Below are positions 8,888-18,360 of a stretch of 64,000 bases of DNA, piece by piece. Position 1 is the stretch's first letter, and every line of letters starts with the position of its first letter. Made by a program: the position numbers and the translations under genes. Source of the stretch: Xanthomonas cassavae CFBP 4642 (lineage in GTDB: Bacteria; Pseudomonadota; Gammaproteobacteria; Xanthomonadales; Xanthomonadaceae); assembly GCF_000454545.1 (NCBI RefSeq), contig NZ_CM002139.1:1023899-1087898 (forward strand), read 5' to 3'. A model generated the notes under the pieces. It made no database searches, had not been told where the DNA came from, and was given only the letters and a program-made list of their open reading frames with translations.

Positions 8888-11800
8888 TTGCAACCAATCC
8901 GTCTCTCCTGCCGCGTGCTGGCGACCGTGTCGCTGCTCAGGTGCGTGCTGTTGGTATGCCTGACGGCTGCGGTCGCCTGGCCGATGTCGGCCTGCGCCGG
9001 TGTGCCGGTGCTGCCGCAGCCGCGGCAGCTGACAGTGGCCAACGGATTGCCCTCCAACGTGGTGTACGGGTTCGACGAAGATGCCAATGGCTATCTGTGG
9101 CTGGCCAGCAGCGATGGACTGGCGCGCTACGACGGGCGCAACTTCCGCATCTGGCGCATCGAGGACGGCCTGCGCGACAACCAGGCCTGGGCGGTCCATG
9201 TCGACAAGCGCAATCGGGTCTGGGTGGGCACGGGGATGGCGGGGCTGGCGATGCTGGACACCTCGCGCCATCGCTTCACCTTCTACGACAGTGCGCGTTA
9301 TCCAGCGCTGCGCGGTGCGGCGATCTGGAACATCAAGTCCACCGAAGACGGCAGCATCTGGTTCGGCACCGAAAGCAGTGGGCTGTATCGGCTGCGCCCG
9401 GATGGAGCGCTGGAGCATTTCGTGCATCGCGCCGACGACCCGCGCAGCCTGCCCGACAACGCCATCTACCGGCTGGAAGTCGATCGCCGCGACACGCTAT
9501 GGGTGGGAACCGCCGACGGCGCTGCGCACTGGAACGGCAAGGACTTCGAGCGACAGGCGTTTCCCACGCCGACCTCGCAGATCATCACCCGGCTCACCGC
9601 CGATCCCGATGGCAGCCTCTGGATCGGCACCAGCGACGATCATCTGTTTCGACGCGCTGCCGATGGCCGCGTGCGTCCGCATCACTGGAAGGTGTCGGCC
9701 ACGTTTCCGGTGCTGGGCGTGCTGCTGCGCGACCACGATGGCAGCTACTGGCTGGATACGCTGGACGGGCTGGGCCACGCCACCGGCGATGAGGTAAGCA
9801 CCGTGCCGCTGTACAGCCTGTCGGCACACGGCCGCATCCGTCCCAACTGGGAGTCGGCCTACCAGGACCGCGAAGGCGGGGTGTGGTTCGCCAGTCCCAA
9901 TGGGGGGCTGTGGCACCTGCCATCGAACTGGCGCCGCTTCGCGGTGGTCTTCAATTCCAAGGAAGACGGCCAGCATGGTGGCAACCTGGCCATCCAGGCC
10001 GCTGCCGAATCGCGCGATGGACGCTTCTGGCTGGTGGGCACCGCCGGCGCGCTCGAGCGGGTCGATCCGGCCATCGGCAAGATGGAGCGGGTATTGCCGA
10101 GCCTGGGGGTGAGCAGCTGGTCCTACAGCGTGCTCGAAGATCGCAAGGGCCGGGTCTGGGTGGGGCATTTCGGCGAACTGGTGCGCTATGACCCGGCCAG
10201 CGGCGCGCTGCGGCGCTGGAAGATGGCCGACGAGCAACCGCAGGCGGATGGCCAGGATGAAACACGGGATGCAGCGATGGAGGCGCTGCAGCAGACAGCC
10301 GACGGGCACCTCTGGGTCCGCACCACCACCGGGCTGCAGGAACGCGATGAAGAGGGCAGGCTGCTGCGCAGGCTGTTCCGGGGCAGCCATGGGCTGGAGC
10401 GCGATGTGGTCGTGCACGATCTGCAGAACGGCCCGGATGGCGTGCTGTGGCTGGCAGGAAGCCATGGCCTGCAGCGCTGGAATGCCGCCAGCGAACGGTT
10501 CGAGGCGATCGCCGGGGCGCCGCGGGAGCAGATCTTTACCTTTCGCTTCAGCGACAGCGGCGTGGCCTGGTTTGCCGGGCTGGGCACGCTGCATCGGTAC
10601 CTGTGGAAGAACGGCCGCTTGCAGCATCTGGACACCGTGGGCACCGAGCAGGAGTTTCCGGCGTTGGCGCCGCAAGGCCTGGTGATCGATGGCGATGGCG
10701 TGGCCTGGCTGTCGAGCATGCGTGGCCTGATCCGCGTGGATCCTGCCACGCGCGGCGTGCGGATGTTCGGCGTGCATGATGGCCTGCCCAACCCGCAGTT
10801 CGTGGCGCGCTCGCTGGTGCAATCGTCCAAGGGCATGATCGTCGGTGCCACGCCCGACGGTCTGGTGATCTTCGATCCTGGCGAACTCAAACCCAACGAT
10901 CATCGCGTGCCGTTGGTGATCGAACGGGTGGGGTTGCGGCGCGGCGAGCGCGGGCTGGACGTCAGTCATGTGCAGCCGCTGGTGATGCGCGATGGCGATC
11001 GCGACCTGCACATCGTGGCGCGCCTGCTGAGCTTCGCCGACTCCGAATCCAATAGCTACCGCTTCCGCCTCAGCGGCTACGACCCGGACTGGATCGACGT
11101 CGGTCCCAGCGGCGAGCGCCTGTTCTCGCGCCTGCCTGCCGGGCATTACGTGCTCGAGGTGCAGGGCCGCACCGCCGACGGCATCTGGTCGGCCAGCCAG
11201 AACCTGCGGTTCCAGGTCATGCCGCCGTGGTGGTTGTCGCCGTGGGGTCTGGCGGTGCTGGCGATGCTGGTGCTGTGCCTGGTCACCGTTGCGGTGTTGT
11301 TGTATCGCCGTCGCCTGCGCCGCTTGAATGCCTGGCAATTGGCGGTGCACAAGCAGGAGCTGGCCGAGCAGGCGTCGCTGGCCAAGACCCGCTTTTTGGC
11401 CACGCTCGGCCATGAAGTCCGCACGCCGATGACCGGCGTGCTGGGCATGAGCGAGTTGCTGCTCAAGACCCCGCTGGACACCACGCAGCGCAGCTACACC
11501 GAATCGATCCGCCGCGCCGGCGCGCACCTGCTGCGGCTGGTCAACGACGCGCTGGATCTGGCCCGGATCGAATCCGGGCGCCTGGAGCTGGATCTGCAGC
11601 CGTTCTCGGTGCGCCAGCTGGTGGCCGAACTGGAAAGCCTGATGGCGCCGCTGGCACAGGAACGCGGCCTGCGTTTCAGCCTGGAAATGGGGCTGCTGGG
11701 CGACATCACCGCCAGCGGCGATCCCACCCGTATCCGGCAGATCCTGCTCAACCTGCTCAGCAACGCGATCAAGTTCACCGAGCGCGGGGTGGTGGGGCTC

Positions 11801-12499
11801 AAGCTGACCACGCTGGGCTCGTATCAGGGCCTGCGCTTCGAAGTGGCCGATACCGGCCCGGGCATCAATGCCGACCAGAAGGCACGGCTGTTCCAGCGCT
11901 TCGAACAGGGCGATGGCGCCAAGACCACCTCGCGCTACGGCGGCAGCGGGTTGGGCCTGGCGATCTGCCAGGAACTGGCGCTGGCGATGGGCGGGCATAT
12001 CGAAGTGATCAGCCGGCTCGGTGCGGGCACGCGCTTTGTGGTGGACCTGCCGCTGCGCTGGGTGACCTCCCATGCCACGCTGGCCGGCGACGTGCCGCGC
12101 GCCAGTGCGGCGGTCGCGCCGCAGCGCATCCTGCTGGTGGAAGACGACCCCACCATCGCCGAGGTCATCGTGGGGTTGTTGCGCTCCCAGGGCCATTCGG
12201 TGGTGCATGCACCGCATGGGCTGGCGGCGCTGACCGAGGCGGCCGACACCACCTTCGACATCGCCTTGCTGGATCTGGATCTACCCGGGCTGGACGGCTT
12301 CGCGCTGGCGCGGCAACTGCGCGTGTTCGGTTACGACATGCCGTTGATCGCAGTGACCGCACGCTCGGACGAAGCGGCCGAACCGGCCGCGCAGGACGCC
12401 GGTTTCGACAGTTTCCTGCGCAAGCCGCTGACCGGTGAACTGCTGGCGGACACCATCGCCGAGGCGCTGCAACGGATGCGTGCGCGCGATGGCATCTAG
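8888..12499 (+). CDS. Hybrid sensor histidine kinase with periplasmic beta-propeller sensor (paralogue 2)
   Basis: Same architecture as the preceding gene: signal peptide, propeller repeats (DANGYLWLASSDGLARYDGR and onward), Y_Y_Y-like domain, one membrane helix (about residues 780-805), HisKA with LGHEVRTPM (His about 842), HATPase with LLNLLSNAIKFT and GGSGLGLAI, and a receiver with acceptor Asp near 1129 (LLDLDLPGLDG). Parts of the kinase core, such as SLAKTRFLATLGHEVRTPM, are identical to paralogue 1, so the pair arose by tandem duplication while the sensors diverged. No ATG precedes the signal peptide in a suitable place. A TTG at 8888 preceded by AAGGG gives a complete leader ending near SACAG. 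An internal ATG at 8983 would lose most of the leader. The start is therefore uncertain, the protein is not. Confidence 0.92.
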   Translation: MQPIRLSCRVLATVSLLRCVLLVCLTAAVAWPMSACAGVPVLPQPRQLTVANGLPSNVVYGFDEDANGYLWLASSDGLARYDGRNFRIWRIEDGLRDNQAWAVHVDKRNRVWVGTGMAGLAMLDTSRHRFTFYDSARYPALRGAAIWNIKSTEDGSIWFGTESSGLYRLRPDGALEHFVHRADDPRSLPDNAIYRLEVDRRDTLWVGTADGAAHWNGKDFERQAFPTPTSQIITRLTADPDGSLWIGTSDDHLFRRAADGRVRPHHWKVSATFPVLGVLLRDHDGSYWLDTLDGLGHATGDEVSTVPLYSLSAHGRIRPNWESAYQDREGGVWFASPNGGLWHLPSNWRRFAVVFNSKEDGQHGGNLAIQAAAESRDGRFWLVGTAGALERVDPAIGKMERVLPSLGVSSWSYSVLEDRKGRVWVGHFGELVRYDPASGALRRWKMADEQPQADGQDETRDAAMEALQQTADGHLWVRTTTGLQERDEEGRLLRRLFRGSHGLERDVVVHDLQNGPDGVLWLAGSHGLQRWNAASERFEAIAGAPREQIFTFRFSDSGVAWFAGLGTLHRYLWKNGRLQHLDTVGTEQEFPALAPQGLVIDGDGVAWLSSMRGLIRVDPATRGVRMFGVHDGLPNPQFVARSLVQSSKGMIVGATPDGLVIFDPGELKPNDHRVPLVIERVGLRRGERGLDVSHVQPLVMRDGDRDLHIVARLLSFADSESNSYRFRLSGYDPDWIDVGPSGERLFSRLPAGHYVLEVQGRTADGIWSASQNLRFQVMPPWWLSPWGLAVLAMLVLCLVTVAVLLYRRRLRRLNAWQLAVHKQELAEQASLAKTRFLATLGHEVRTPMTGVLGMSELLLKTPLDTTQRSYTESIRRAGAHLLRLVNDALDLARIESGRLELDLQPFSVRQLVAELESLMAPLAQERGLRFSLEMGLLGDITASGDPTRIRQILLNLLSNAIKFTERGVVGLKLTTLGSYQGLRFEVADTGPGINADQKARLFQRFEQGDGAKTTSRYGGSGLGLAICQELALAMGGHIEVISRLGAGTRFVVDLPLRWVTSHATLAGDVPRASAAVAPQRILLVEDDPTIAEVIVGLLRSQGHSVVHAPHGLAALTEAADTTFDIALLDLDLPGLDGFALARQLRVFGYDMPLIAVTARSDEAAEPAAQDAGFDSFLRKPLTGELLADTIAEALQRMRARDGI

Positions 12500-12944
12500 G
12501 TAGCGGTCTCGCCACTCACCACAGCAATGACGCAGCGCTGAAGCGCCTTGAAGAGGAGCGGTGCGAGCCGGCATCAAGGCAGGCCAGTGGTGATTTCGCC
12601 AGGTCCTGAGCAGGCCGTCGCTCATCCCTGCGCGTGGCCGTGACCGCTGCGCCAATCGGCAATGCAGCGCGGCGCCGGATACTGGTAGTGTGTCCACAAC
12701 CAGCTGCGTGGTGAGCGTCGAAGGCGAGTGAGGGCGACAGCGTCGTGTTCTGGCAGCATGCCGGTCCCACACGCGCGGCAGCGTTCGCGAAGGCACTCGC
12801 CTGCGCCATCGTTCTGCAATGCGCGCAGATCGTGCCAAGACGTCGGCACCCGCAAATACATCGCATGTCGCTGCACGCTCCAGCCGGTGGGATTGCGTTT
12901 AAAGCGGCTAACAGAACGTAGCTGAGTAGTTTTGCTAGCTGCTC
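12500..12944. other. Intergenic region between convergent genes, nothing recognised
   Basis: This 445-base gap separates the second kinase from the convergent MFS gene. Open frames on both strands are short, show no recognisable protein and lack convincing ribosome sites. No clear hairpin terminator was seen. Confidence 0.5.
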
Positions 12945-14378
12945 TTACTCGGCCACTGCCTCCACATCCTTGGGATGCGGCCGGGTTTCGGCCAGCTGCC
13001 AGAAGATCAGCGTGGAGGTCAGGGTGATGGCGCCCACGCACAGGAAGGTGGCATGCAGCGCTGCGGTGGCACCGTGCGTATCGCCCAGGTGCGTGTTGAA
13101 CGCGGCCAGCAGGCTGCCGGCTGCTGCCGCGCCGAACCCGGTCGCCAGCATCATCACCATCGACAGCAGGCTGTTGCCGGGGCTGGCCTGCTCGCGATCC
13201 AGATCGCGCAGGGTCACGGTATTCATGACGGTAAATTGCAACGAATTGACCCCGCCAAAGCAGGCCAGTTGCAGCAGCCGCACCCACAGCGGCTGGCCAG
13301 CCTCGATCAGCGCGAAGCTGGCCATCGCCAGGCCCACCAGCACGGTGTTGACCATCAGCGTGTTGCGGTAGCCGAAGCGGCCCACCAGTTTGACCGCGGC
13401 GCGCTTGGCGGCCATGCCGGCCAGCGCCACCGGCACCATCATCAGCCCGGCGCGCATGGGGCTCATCTCCAGGCCCACCTGCAGCAGCAACGGGATCAGA
13501 AACGGCATCGAGCCACTGCCGACCCGTGCGAACAGGTTGCCCAGGATGCCGATGCGGTAGCTCGCCACCTTGAACAGCGCCAACGGAAACAATGCATTGG
13601 CGGCCGTACCGGCATGCAGCCAGTAACCGGCAAGCGCGGCCAGCCCCCCGATCGCCAGCAACATCACGAAGGCATGGCGCATGCCGGGTTCGGCGATACC
13701 GTCCAGCGCCAGCGACAACGCCACCATGCCGAACGCCAGCATCAGATAGCCGACCAGATCGAAGCGCCGGCGTGCATCGCCGTAATGGTCCGGCATGATC
13801 TTCAGTGCAGCGATAAAACCGATGATGCCGATCGGAAGATTGATCAGAAACACCCAATGCCACGACGCCACTTCCACCAACCATCCGCCCAGCGTAGGGC
13901 CGATCAGCGGGCCGATCAGGGCGGGAATGGCGATGAAGCTCATCGCGCGCAGAAAGTCTTCGCGCGCCACCGTCTTGAGCACGGCCAGTCGCCCCACCGG
14001 CAACAGCATCGCCCCGCCAATGCCTTGCACCACGCGCGCAGCCACCAGCTGCGGTAGTTGCTGCGCAGCGGCGCACAGCAGCGAGCCCAGCGTGAACACG
14101 ATGATGGCGGCCAGGAAGGTACGCCGGGTGCCGACGCGATCGGCAATCCACCCGGAGGCCGGAATGAACATCGCCACCGCCAGCGCATAGCTGAACACCA
14201 CCGACTGCATCTGCAGCGGGCTTTCGCGCAGGCTGCGCGCCATCGACGGCAACGCCGTGTTGACGATGGTCGCATCCAGCATCTGCATGAAGATCGCCAG
14301 CGACACCAGCCACAGCAGCGGCTTGACTACAGCGTAGACGCGCACGTCGGGAACGGGGTGGGGCATGAGCATCGCCAT
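12945..14378 (-). CDS. MFS multidrug exporter, DHA2 family (MdtD-like)
   Basis: A 477-residue, 14-helix-type major facilitator. Helix 1 carries LDATIVNTALPSMA (motif D1 of the DHA2 drug:proton antiporters), followed by motif A in GWIADRVGTRRTF and motif C-like GPLIGPTLGGWLVE in helix 5. It resembles E. coli MdtD along its N-terminal half (FMQMLDATIVNTALPSMARSL). It predicts proton-driven efflux at the inner membrane. There is no adjacent membrane-fusion or TetR gene, so regulation is not visible. It lies 249 bases downstream of the RebB locus on the same strand; a link is not implied. Confidence 0.92.
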   Translation of the reverse strand: MAMLMPHPVPDVRVYAVVKPLLWLVSLAIFMQMLDATIVNTALPSMARSLRESPLQMQSVVFSYALAVAMFIPASGWIADRVGTRRTFLAAIIVFTLGSLLCAAAQQLPQLVAARVVQGIGGAMLLPVGRLAVLKTVAREDFLRAMSFIAIPALIGPLIGPTLGGWLVEVASWHWVFLINLPIGIIGFIAALKIMPDHYGDARRRFDLVGYLMLAFGMVALSLALDGIAEPGMRHAFVMLLAIGGLAALAGYWLHAGTAANALFPLALFKVASYRIGILGNLFARVGSGSMPFLIPLLLQVGLEMSPMRAGLMMVPVALAGMAAKRAAVKLVGRFGYRNTLMVNTVLVGLAMASFALIEAGQPLWVRLLQLACFGGVNSLQFTVMNTVTLRDLDREQASPGNSLLSMVMMLATGFGAAAAGSLLAAFNTHLGDTHGATAALHATFLCVGAITLTSTLIFWQLAETRPHPKDVEAVAE

Positions 14379-14627
14379 CGGGAGGGCAGCGCGTTATCCT
14401 GCGTGCGCATGCAGAGCGTCGCAACACTATCTGTGATTGCAGGCTGCACAACGCTTCGGCCGGCGGTCACGCGGTATCAGGATTGCCACGTCGCGCTCAC
14501 CTGCCTGAGGCACACGCGCGAGGCGGAAACCCCGATTGCGATCGATGAATCCTCAGGTCGATCAGCGACAGGCGCTGATGCTGACCGGTCGCGATCAACA
14601 TGTCGCGCCCTCGGCGCACCGGATGCG

Positions 14628-16067
14628 TCAGCTCTCTCCTGGGGAGGATTCGAAGCCAAACCTGGCCCTGGACATTGCCTCTTCCATAGCCTGCGCGGCC
14701 TGCTGCTGCGCGGCGGCAGCGGCTTGCATGGCCGCCTGCACGGCCAGGTTGCTGGCCGCCATGGCCTGTTCGACCAAGGCCTGCGCCGCCTCGATCGTGG
14801 TCCAGACTTGCGACGAGGCAGGCGATTGCGCAGGGATGTAGGGCGCTGCGGTGGTAGCGTCGGTCTGTGCCGGGGGTGTGAACAGTGGACCGTCAGGCAC
14901 GCGGATCTTTCCTGCAGTGGAAGCGGAGTCGCCCGGGGCAACGGCATCGGTATGCGGTTGCCGTGCTGGCGCCGCGCGTGGGGCGATATCGGCTGGGCGC
15001 GGCGCTGAGCGCGTGTCGTCAGGCGCGCTCGCAGGCAGCGGTGCAGACACAGGATGAAAATCGCATAGCGAGATGACGCCGCGGTTGACCTGCAGCAGCG
15101 CAGCCAACGTGTCGTTCTGCACGGCGAACACGCTGCTGTTACCAGCCTGGCCCAGCATGCCGCGATCGGGCCGGTGGGCTCCCAGGAATGCCTGGGCCGA
15201 CTGCAGATAGAGGCGGATCGCATTGCTGGCCGCCTGCTCGCCGCCGTCGCCTCGATAGCGGGTGTGCTGCACGATTTGCTGGGCGGCCAGCGATAGCCGC
15301 GCAAAGCCGATCTGGCGACCGCGCGCCAGCCATTCGGCAACGCCACGTTCGACCTCGCTGGGTGAAGGAATTTCCTGCACCTGTGGGCAATCCAGGGTGG
15401 TGAACAGCAGCGGCAGCAGCGTCTGCAGCGCCGAGGCCGCCGTATGCGCGCGCTCGTCCGCGGCGGCGATGGTCGCGGTGCAGGCCAGATAGAAGCGGTA
15501 GTAGTCGCAAAATTCCAGCGGCGTCCGCGCCTGCTCGATGGCGAATGCCGCCGCTTCCTGTTGCAGCGCCGGCGTGACATTCACCAGCGGCGCCTCGCTG
15601 GCTAGCTGGCGCAGCGCCAGGCTGTCCTCCAGGTCCAGCCACTGGAACACCGCAGCGGCATCGACCTTCAACTGCGTCAACAGGGTGCGGCCTGCGGCCA
15701 GGTCGTTCGCGGTGTACAGGGCATTGTCGCGACAGATCCGCTGCAGCTGCGCCGTGACCGCTGGACCGGTGTCGCCGGCTTCGGCCTGTGCCAGCGTGCC
15801 CAGGTCGGCCGAGCCCAAGGTCATCAGCTTGACCAGGCTGACCCTCAGCTCCAGCTGAGGCAGCAACGCCAAACGCGAGCCGTGCAGGCCCTGCTGCACC
15901 TCGTCGAGCAAGCTGCTCTCGTCGGGGAAGTCGTAGCGCACACCGGGCGACTGGATCGCCCAGGCCAGCCATTGCGTGCCGCCATCGATGAAGGCCAGGC
16001 ATTGCCTGCCCAGCGTCGAGAGCATCGTCGGCATCGAGATCAGGCGGCCTGCGATTGAAACGGACAT
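14628..16067 (-). CDS. Unknown protein of the RebB (R-body) locus, Ala/Gln-rich C-terminus
   Basis: I do not recognise a family in this 479-residue protein. Residues 1-340 look globular and mostly helical with no signal peptide or membrane helix. Residues about 340-420 form a Pro/Ala-rich disordered linker. Residues about 420-470 are a long amphipathic Ala/Gln helix (NLAVQAAMQAAAAAQQQ) reminiscent in composition of RebB. AAGGAGT lies seven bases before the ATG, a strong start. It is the last gene of a three-gene unit: 33 bases separate it from the Pro-rich gene, which overlaps rebB. A role as cargo, assembly factor or anchor for R-body ribbons is only inferred from this linkage. Confidence 0.85.
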   Translation of the reverse strand: MSVSIAGRLISMPTMLSTLGRQCLAFIDGGTQWLAWAIQSPGVRYDFPDESSLLDEVQQGLHGSRLALLPQLELRVSLVKLMTLGSADLGTLAQAEAGDTGPAVTAQLQRICRDNALYTANDLAAGRTLLTQLKVDAAAVFQWLDLEDSLALRQLASEAPLVNVTPALQQEAAAFAIEQARTPLEFCDYYRFYLACTATIAAADERAHTAASALQTLLPLLFTTLDCPQVQEIPSPSEVERGVAEWLARGRQIGFARLSLAAQQIVQHTRYRGDGGEQAASNAIRLYLQSAQAFLGAHRPDRGMLGQAGNSSVFAVQNDTLAALLQVNRGVISLCDFHPVSAPLPASAPDDTRSAPRPADIAPRAAPARQPHTDAVAPGDSASTAGKIRVPDGPLFTPPAQTDATTAAPYIPAQSPASSQVWTTIEAAQALVEQAMAASNLAVQAAMQAAAAAQQQAAQAMEEAMSRARFGFESSPGES

Positions 16068-16100
16068 TGCATGACTCCTTGTGGATTCAACCTATAGGGA

Positions 16101-16451
16101 CTACTTCGGCATCAGGCTTGCCGCCGAGTCGATCCGGGCACCGGCGTCGCCGCCGGAGGCCGGGTTTGTGTCATCGTGACGTCGAAGGCGATGGTCGCGA
16201 TGCATGGGGTTCGCCGTCGCCGTTGCAGTGTCTGCCGATGCAGCATGCGCCGTCGGCACATCGACTGTCGTCCTGGCCTGCCCGGCCGCAGCGACGATTG
16301 GCGCCTCCGGTGGAGCCGGCGTTGGTGGCGGCCCTGGCGTTGGCGCGACGGCCGGCACGGGGTCCGGAGGACTGACCGTGGTGGCGCAGAACCGCTGATA
16401 ACGCCGACGTCCAGGTTCGTTTCGTCGCGGCGGCGCCTGGGTGCCGATCAC
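16101..16451 (-). CDS. Small Pro/Ala-rich protein translationally coupled to rebB
   Basis: A 116-residue frame starting at a GTG that overlaps the rebB stop codon (GTGA). The central part is a proline-rich stretch (VAPTPGPPPTPAPPEAP) flanked by a basic N-terminus and a His/Arg-rich tail. No domain is recognised. The overlap and the position between two well-supported genes argue that it is translated, but its low-complexity composition means the frame could be partly fortuitous. Confidence 0.55.
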   Translation of the reverse strand: MIGTQAPPRRNEPGRRRYQRFCATTVSPPDPVPAVAPTPGPPPTPAPPEAPIVAAAGQARTTVDVPTAHAASADTATATANPMHRDHRLRRHDDTNPASGGDAGARIDSAASLMPK

Positions 16452-16726
16452 CCCGGCTCGTTGCCGAGGATTTCCCGTGCCGCCGCGCCGTCGGCTGTGG
16501 TGCCGATCGAGTACAGCGTCGACGCACCCTGGGTCGTCGACGCCTGCATCGTTTCATAGGACTGCTGCTGGTTGTTGGTGGCGTTGTGGGCCGCGTTGGA
16601 CAACGCCTGGCTGGTCGCAACGAACAGATTGCCCATTGCGATCGCCGGTGCGTCGCCGAGTACCTTGGTGTTGACCTGGGAAACCGAATCGGTGATCTGG
16701 CTGTTGACGGAGGTCGGGAAGGCCAT
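16448..16726 (-). CDS. rebB: RebB-family R-body protein
   Basis: A 92-residue protein of the RebB family, the structural subunits that polymerise into R-bodies (coiled protein ribbons that unroll explosively in Caedibacter). Family hallmarks are visible: MAFPTSVNSQITDSVSQVN at the start, then GDAPAIAMGNLF, SQALSNAAHNATNNQQQ and the C-terminal STLYSIGTTADGAA. The start at 16726 is set by AAGGAG eight bases upstream; an ATG six codons earlier lies before that ribosome site. Only one reb copy is seen here, while known R-body operons carry several paralogues, so partners may be elsewhere. Confidence 0.9.
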   Translation of the reverse strand: MAFPTSVNSQITDSVSQVNTKVLGDAPAIAMGNLFVATSQALSNAAHNATNNQQQSYETMQASTTQGASTLYSIGTTADGAAAREILGNEPG

Positions 16727-16955
16727 GCGGTCGGCTCCTTGCATCGGTTGGAAGAATGGGTTTACGCCACGGCAACGCTAAGGCTTATCGACGTGAAGCC
16801 AAGCTGCTTGAGCGTGGTGTGCAATCTGCTGCCACGATATGGGACGCCGTGCGCGGAATTGGTTGGCAGAGCGCGCCTGGGTTTGCAAGAACACGCGGGT
16901 AGCGTGCGCGCGCCACTCGATCGAGGCAGCGCCGCTACCGGCGTGACGCGGTAAA

Positions 16956-18020
16956 TCATCGCCTGCTCAAACTCTGCACAGCCTCAACCAGTACGCCTAC
17001 GTGCTCCGGATTCATGTCCGGCGACATGCCGTGGCCGAGGTTGAAGACATGGCCTTCGCGCGAGCCGCCGTTGCCTTGCGCGTAGCTGTCCAGGGTCTTG
17101 CCGACCTCGGCGCGGATCGCCTCGGGCGAGCCGTACAGGGTGGCCGGGTCCAGGTTGCCTTGCAGGGCGACGCGGCCGCCGACGCGCTGGGCGGCGTCGG
17201 CCAGCGCGATGGTCCAGTCCACGCCCACCGCTTCGGCACCGCTGGCGGCCAGCTCGCTGACGTAGGCCCCATTGCCCTTTCCGAACAACACCAGCGGGGT
17301 GCGCTCGGCGCCGTCGCCGCGTTCCAGCTCGCGCGCGATGCGGGTGAGGTAGGGCAGCGAGAATTGGCGGTACATCGCCGGCGACAACACGCCGCCCCAG
17401 GTGTCGAACACCTGCAACGCCTGTGCGCCGGCCGCGCGTTGCGCGGACAGGTAGGCGATCACCGCATCGGTGACGGTGCCGAGCAGGTGATGCAGCACCT
17501 CCGGCGCGTTGAAGGCCATGGCCTTGATGCGCGCATATTCCTTGCTGCCGCCGCCTTCGATCATGTAGCAGGCCAGCGTCCACGGGCTGCCGGAGAAGCC
17601 GATCAGCGGCACCGCGCCATCCAGCTCACGGCGGATCAGGCGCACCGCATCCATCACGTAACGCAGCTCGGTTTCCATGTCCGGCACGCCCAACCGATGG
17701 ATCGCGGCGGCATCGCGCACCGGATGGCGGAACTTGGGACCTTCGCCTTCGACGAAATACAGCTCCAGGCCCATCGCATCGGGAATGGTCAGGATGTCGG
17801 AGAACAGAATCGCCGCGTCCAGCGGAAAGCGTTGCAGCGGCTGCAGCGTCACCTCGCAGGCGATCTCCGGGTTCTTGGCCATGCCCAGGAAGCTGCCGGC
17901 GCGCGCGCGGGTGGCGCGGTATTCCGGCAGATAGCGGCCGGCCTGGCGCATCAGCCACACGGGGGTGCGGTCCACGGGCTGACGGTTCAGGGCACGCAGC
18001 AGGCGATCGTTCTTGAGCAT
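16956..18020 (-). CDS. hemE: Uroporphyrinogen decarboxylase
   Basis: Removes four carboxyl groups from uroporphyrinogen III to give coproporphyrinogen III in heme synthesis; cofactor-free, cytosolic. The 354-residue length is typical. Signatures: [18 protein letters not shown] near residue 18 and [17 protein letters not shown] near 140, plus [13 protein letters not shown] with the catalytic Asp. The start [11 protein letters not shown] matches the family; the open frame continues 61 codons upstream through the WGR gene without homology. It lies 13 bases after the WGR gene on the same strand. Confidence 0.97.
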   Translation of the reverse strand: MLKNDRLLRALNRQPVDRTPVWLMRQAGRYLPEYRATRARAGSFLGMAKNPEIACEVTLQPLQRFPLDAAILFSDILTIPDAMGLELYFVEGEGPKFRHPVRDAAAIHRLGVPDMETELRYVMDAVRLIRRELDGAVPLIGFSGSPWTLACYMIEGGGSKEYARIKAMAFNAPEVLHHLLGTVTDAVIAYLSAQRAAGAQALQVFDTWGGVLSPAMYRQFSLPYLTRIARELERGDGAERTPLVLFGKGNGAYVSELAASGAEAVGVDWTIALADAAQRVGGRVALQGNLDPATLYGSPEAIRAEVGKTLDSYAQGNGGSREGHVFNLGHGMSPDMNPEHVGVLVEAVQSLSRR

Positions 18021-18033
18021 GGGAGGTGTGTCC

Positions 18034-18285
18034 TCAGCGCGGCGCGTCGGCGCCGCCGGTGATGAGTTGGAAGCCGCGTTTGAGGTGGGTGTCGCGCGCC
18101 TTGTCGAAGGCCCGGTCCGCTTCGTCCTGCAGCAGGTATTGGTCGCGTCGCAATTGCGTGCGTCCGCCGATCTGGCCGCTTTCGCGCAGCAGTTCCCAGC
18201 CACCGAACAGATCAGGTTGCAGGGTCAGCTGGACATAGCGGAGCGGCTCGTTGCCGCCGGAATCGTGTTGCAGGAGGATGCGCAT
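18034..18285 (-). CDS. WGR-domain protein
   Basis: An 83-residue protein consisting of one WGR domain, with [20 protein letters not shown] and GRIGG-like [10 protein letters not shown] visible. WGR domains occur in PARPs and in small bacterial proteins and are thought to bind nucleic acid. It sits directly upstream of hemE. The function is not known. Confidence 0.8.
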   Translation of the reverse strand: MRILLQHDSGGNEPLRYVQLTLQPDLFGGWELLRESGQIGGRTQLRRDQYLLQDEADRAFDKARDTHLKRGFQLITGGADAPR

Positions 18286-18360
18286 GCCACCGATTGTAGC
18301 CGGGCCGCGCTGAAGGCTGGGGGCAATGGGCACGCCGGGTGCGCTGGCAAGCAGGGTTGC

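Noticed and set aside
9497..12217. A 906-codon open frame opposite the second hybrid kinase
   Set aside because: His/Gln/Ala-rich antisense shadow of conserved kinase domains, no domain of its own.
12622..14451. A 609-codon frame overlapping the MFS gene in another minus-strand frame
   Set aside because: Arg/Ala-rich shadow; the MdtD-like frame carries the membrane helices.
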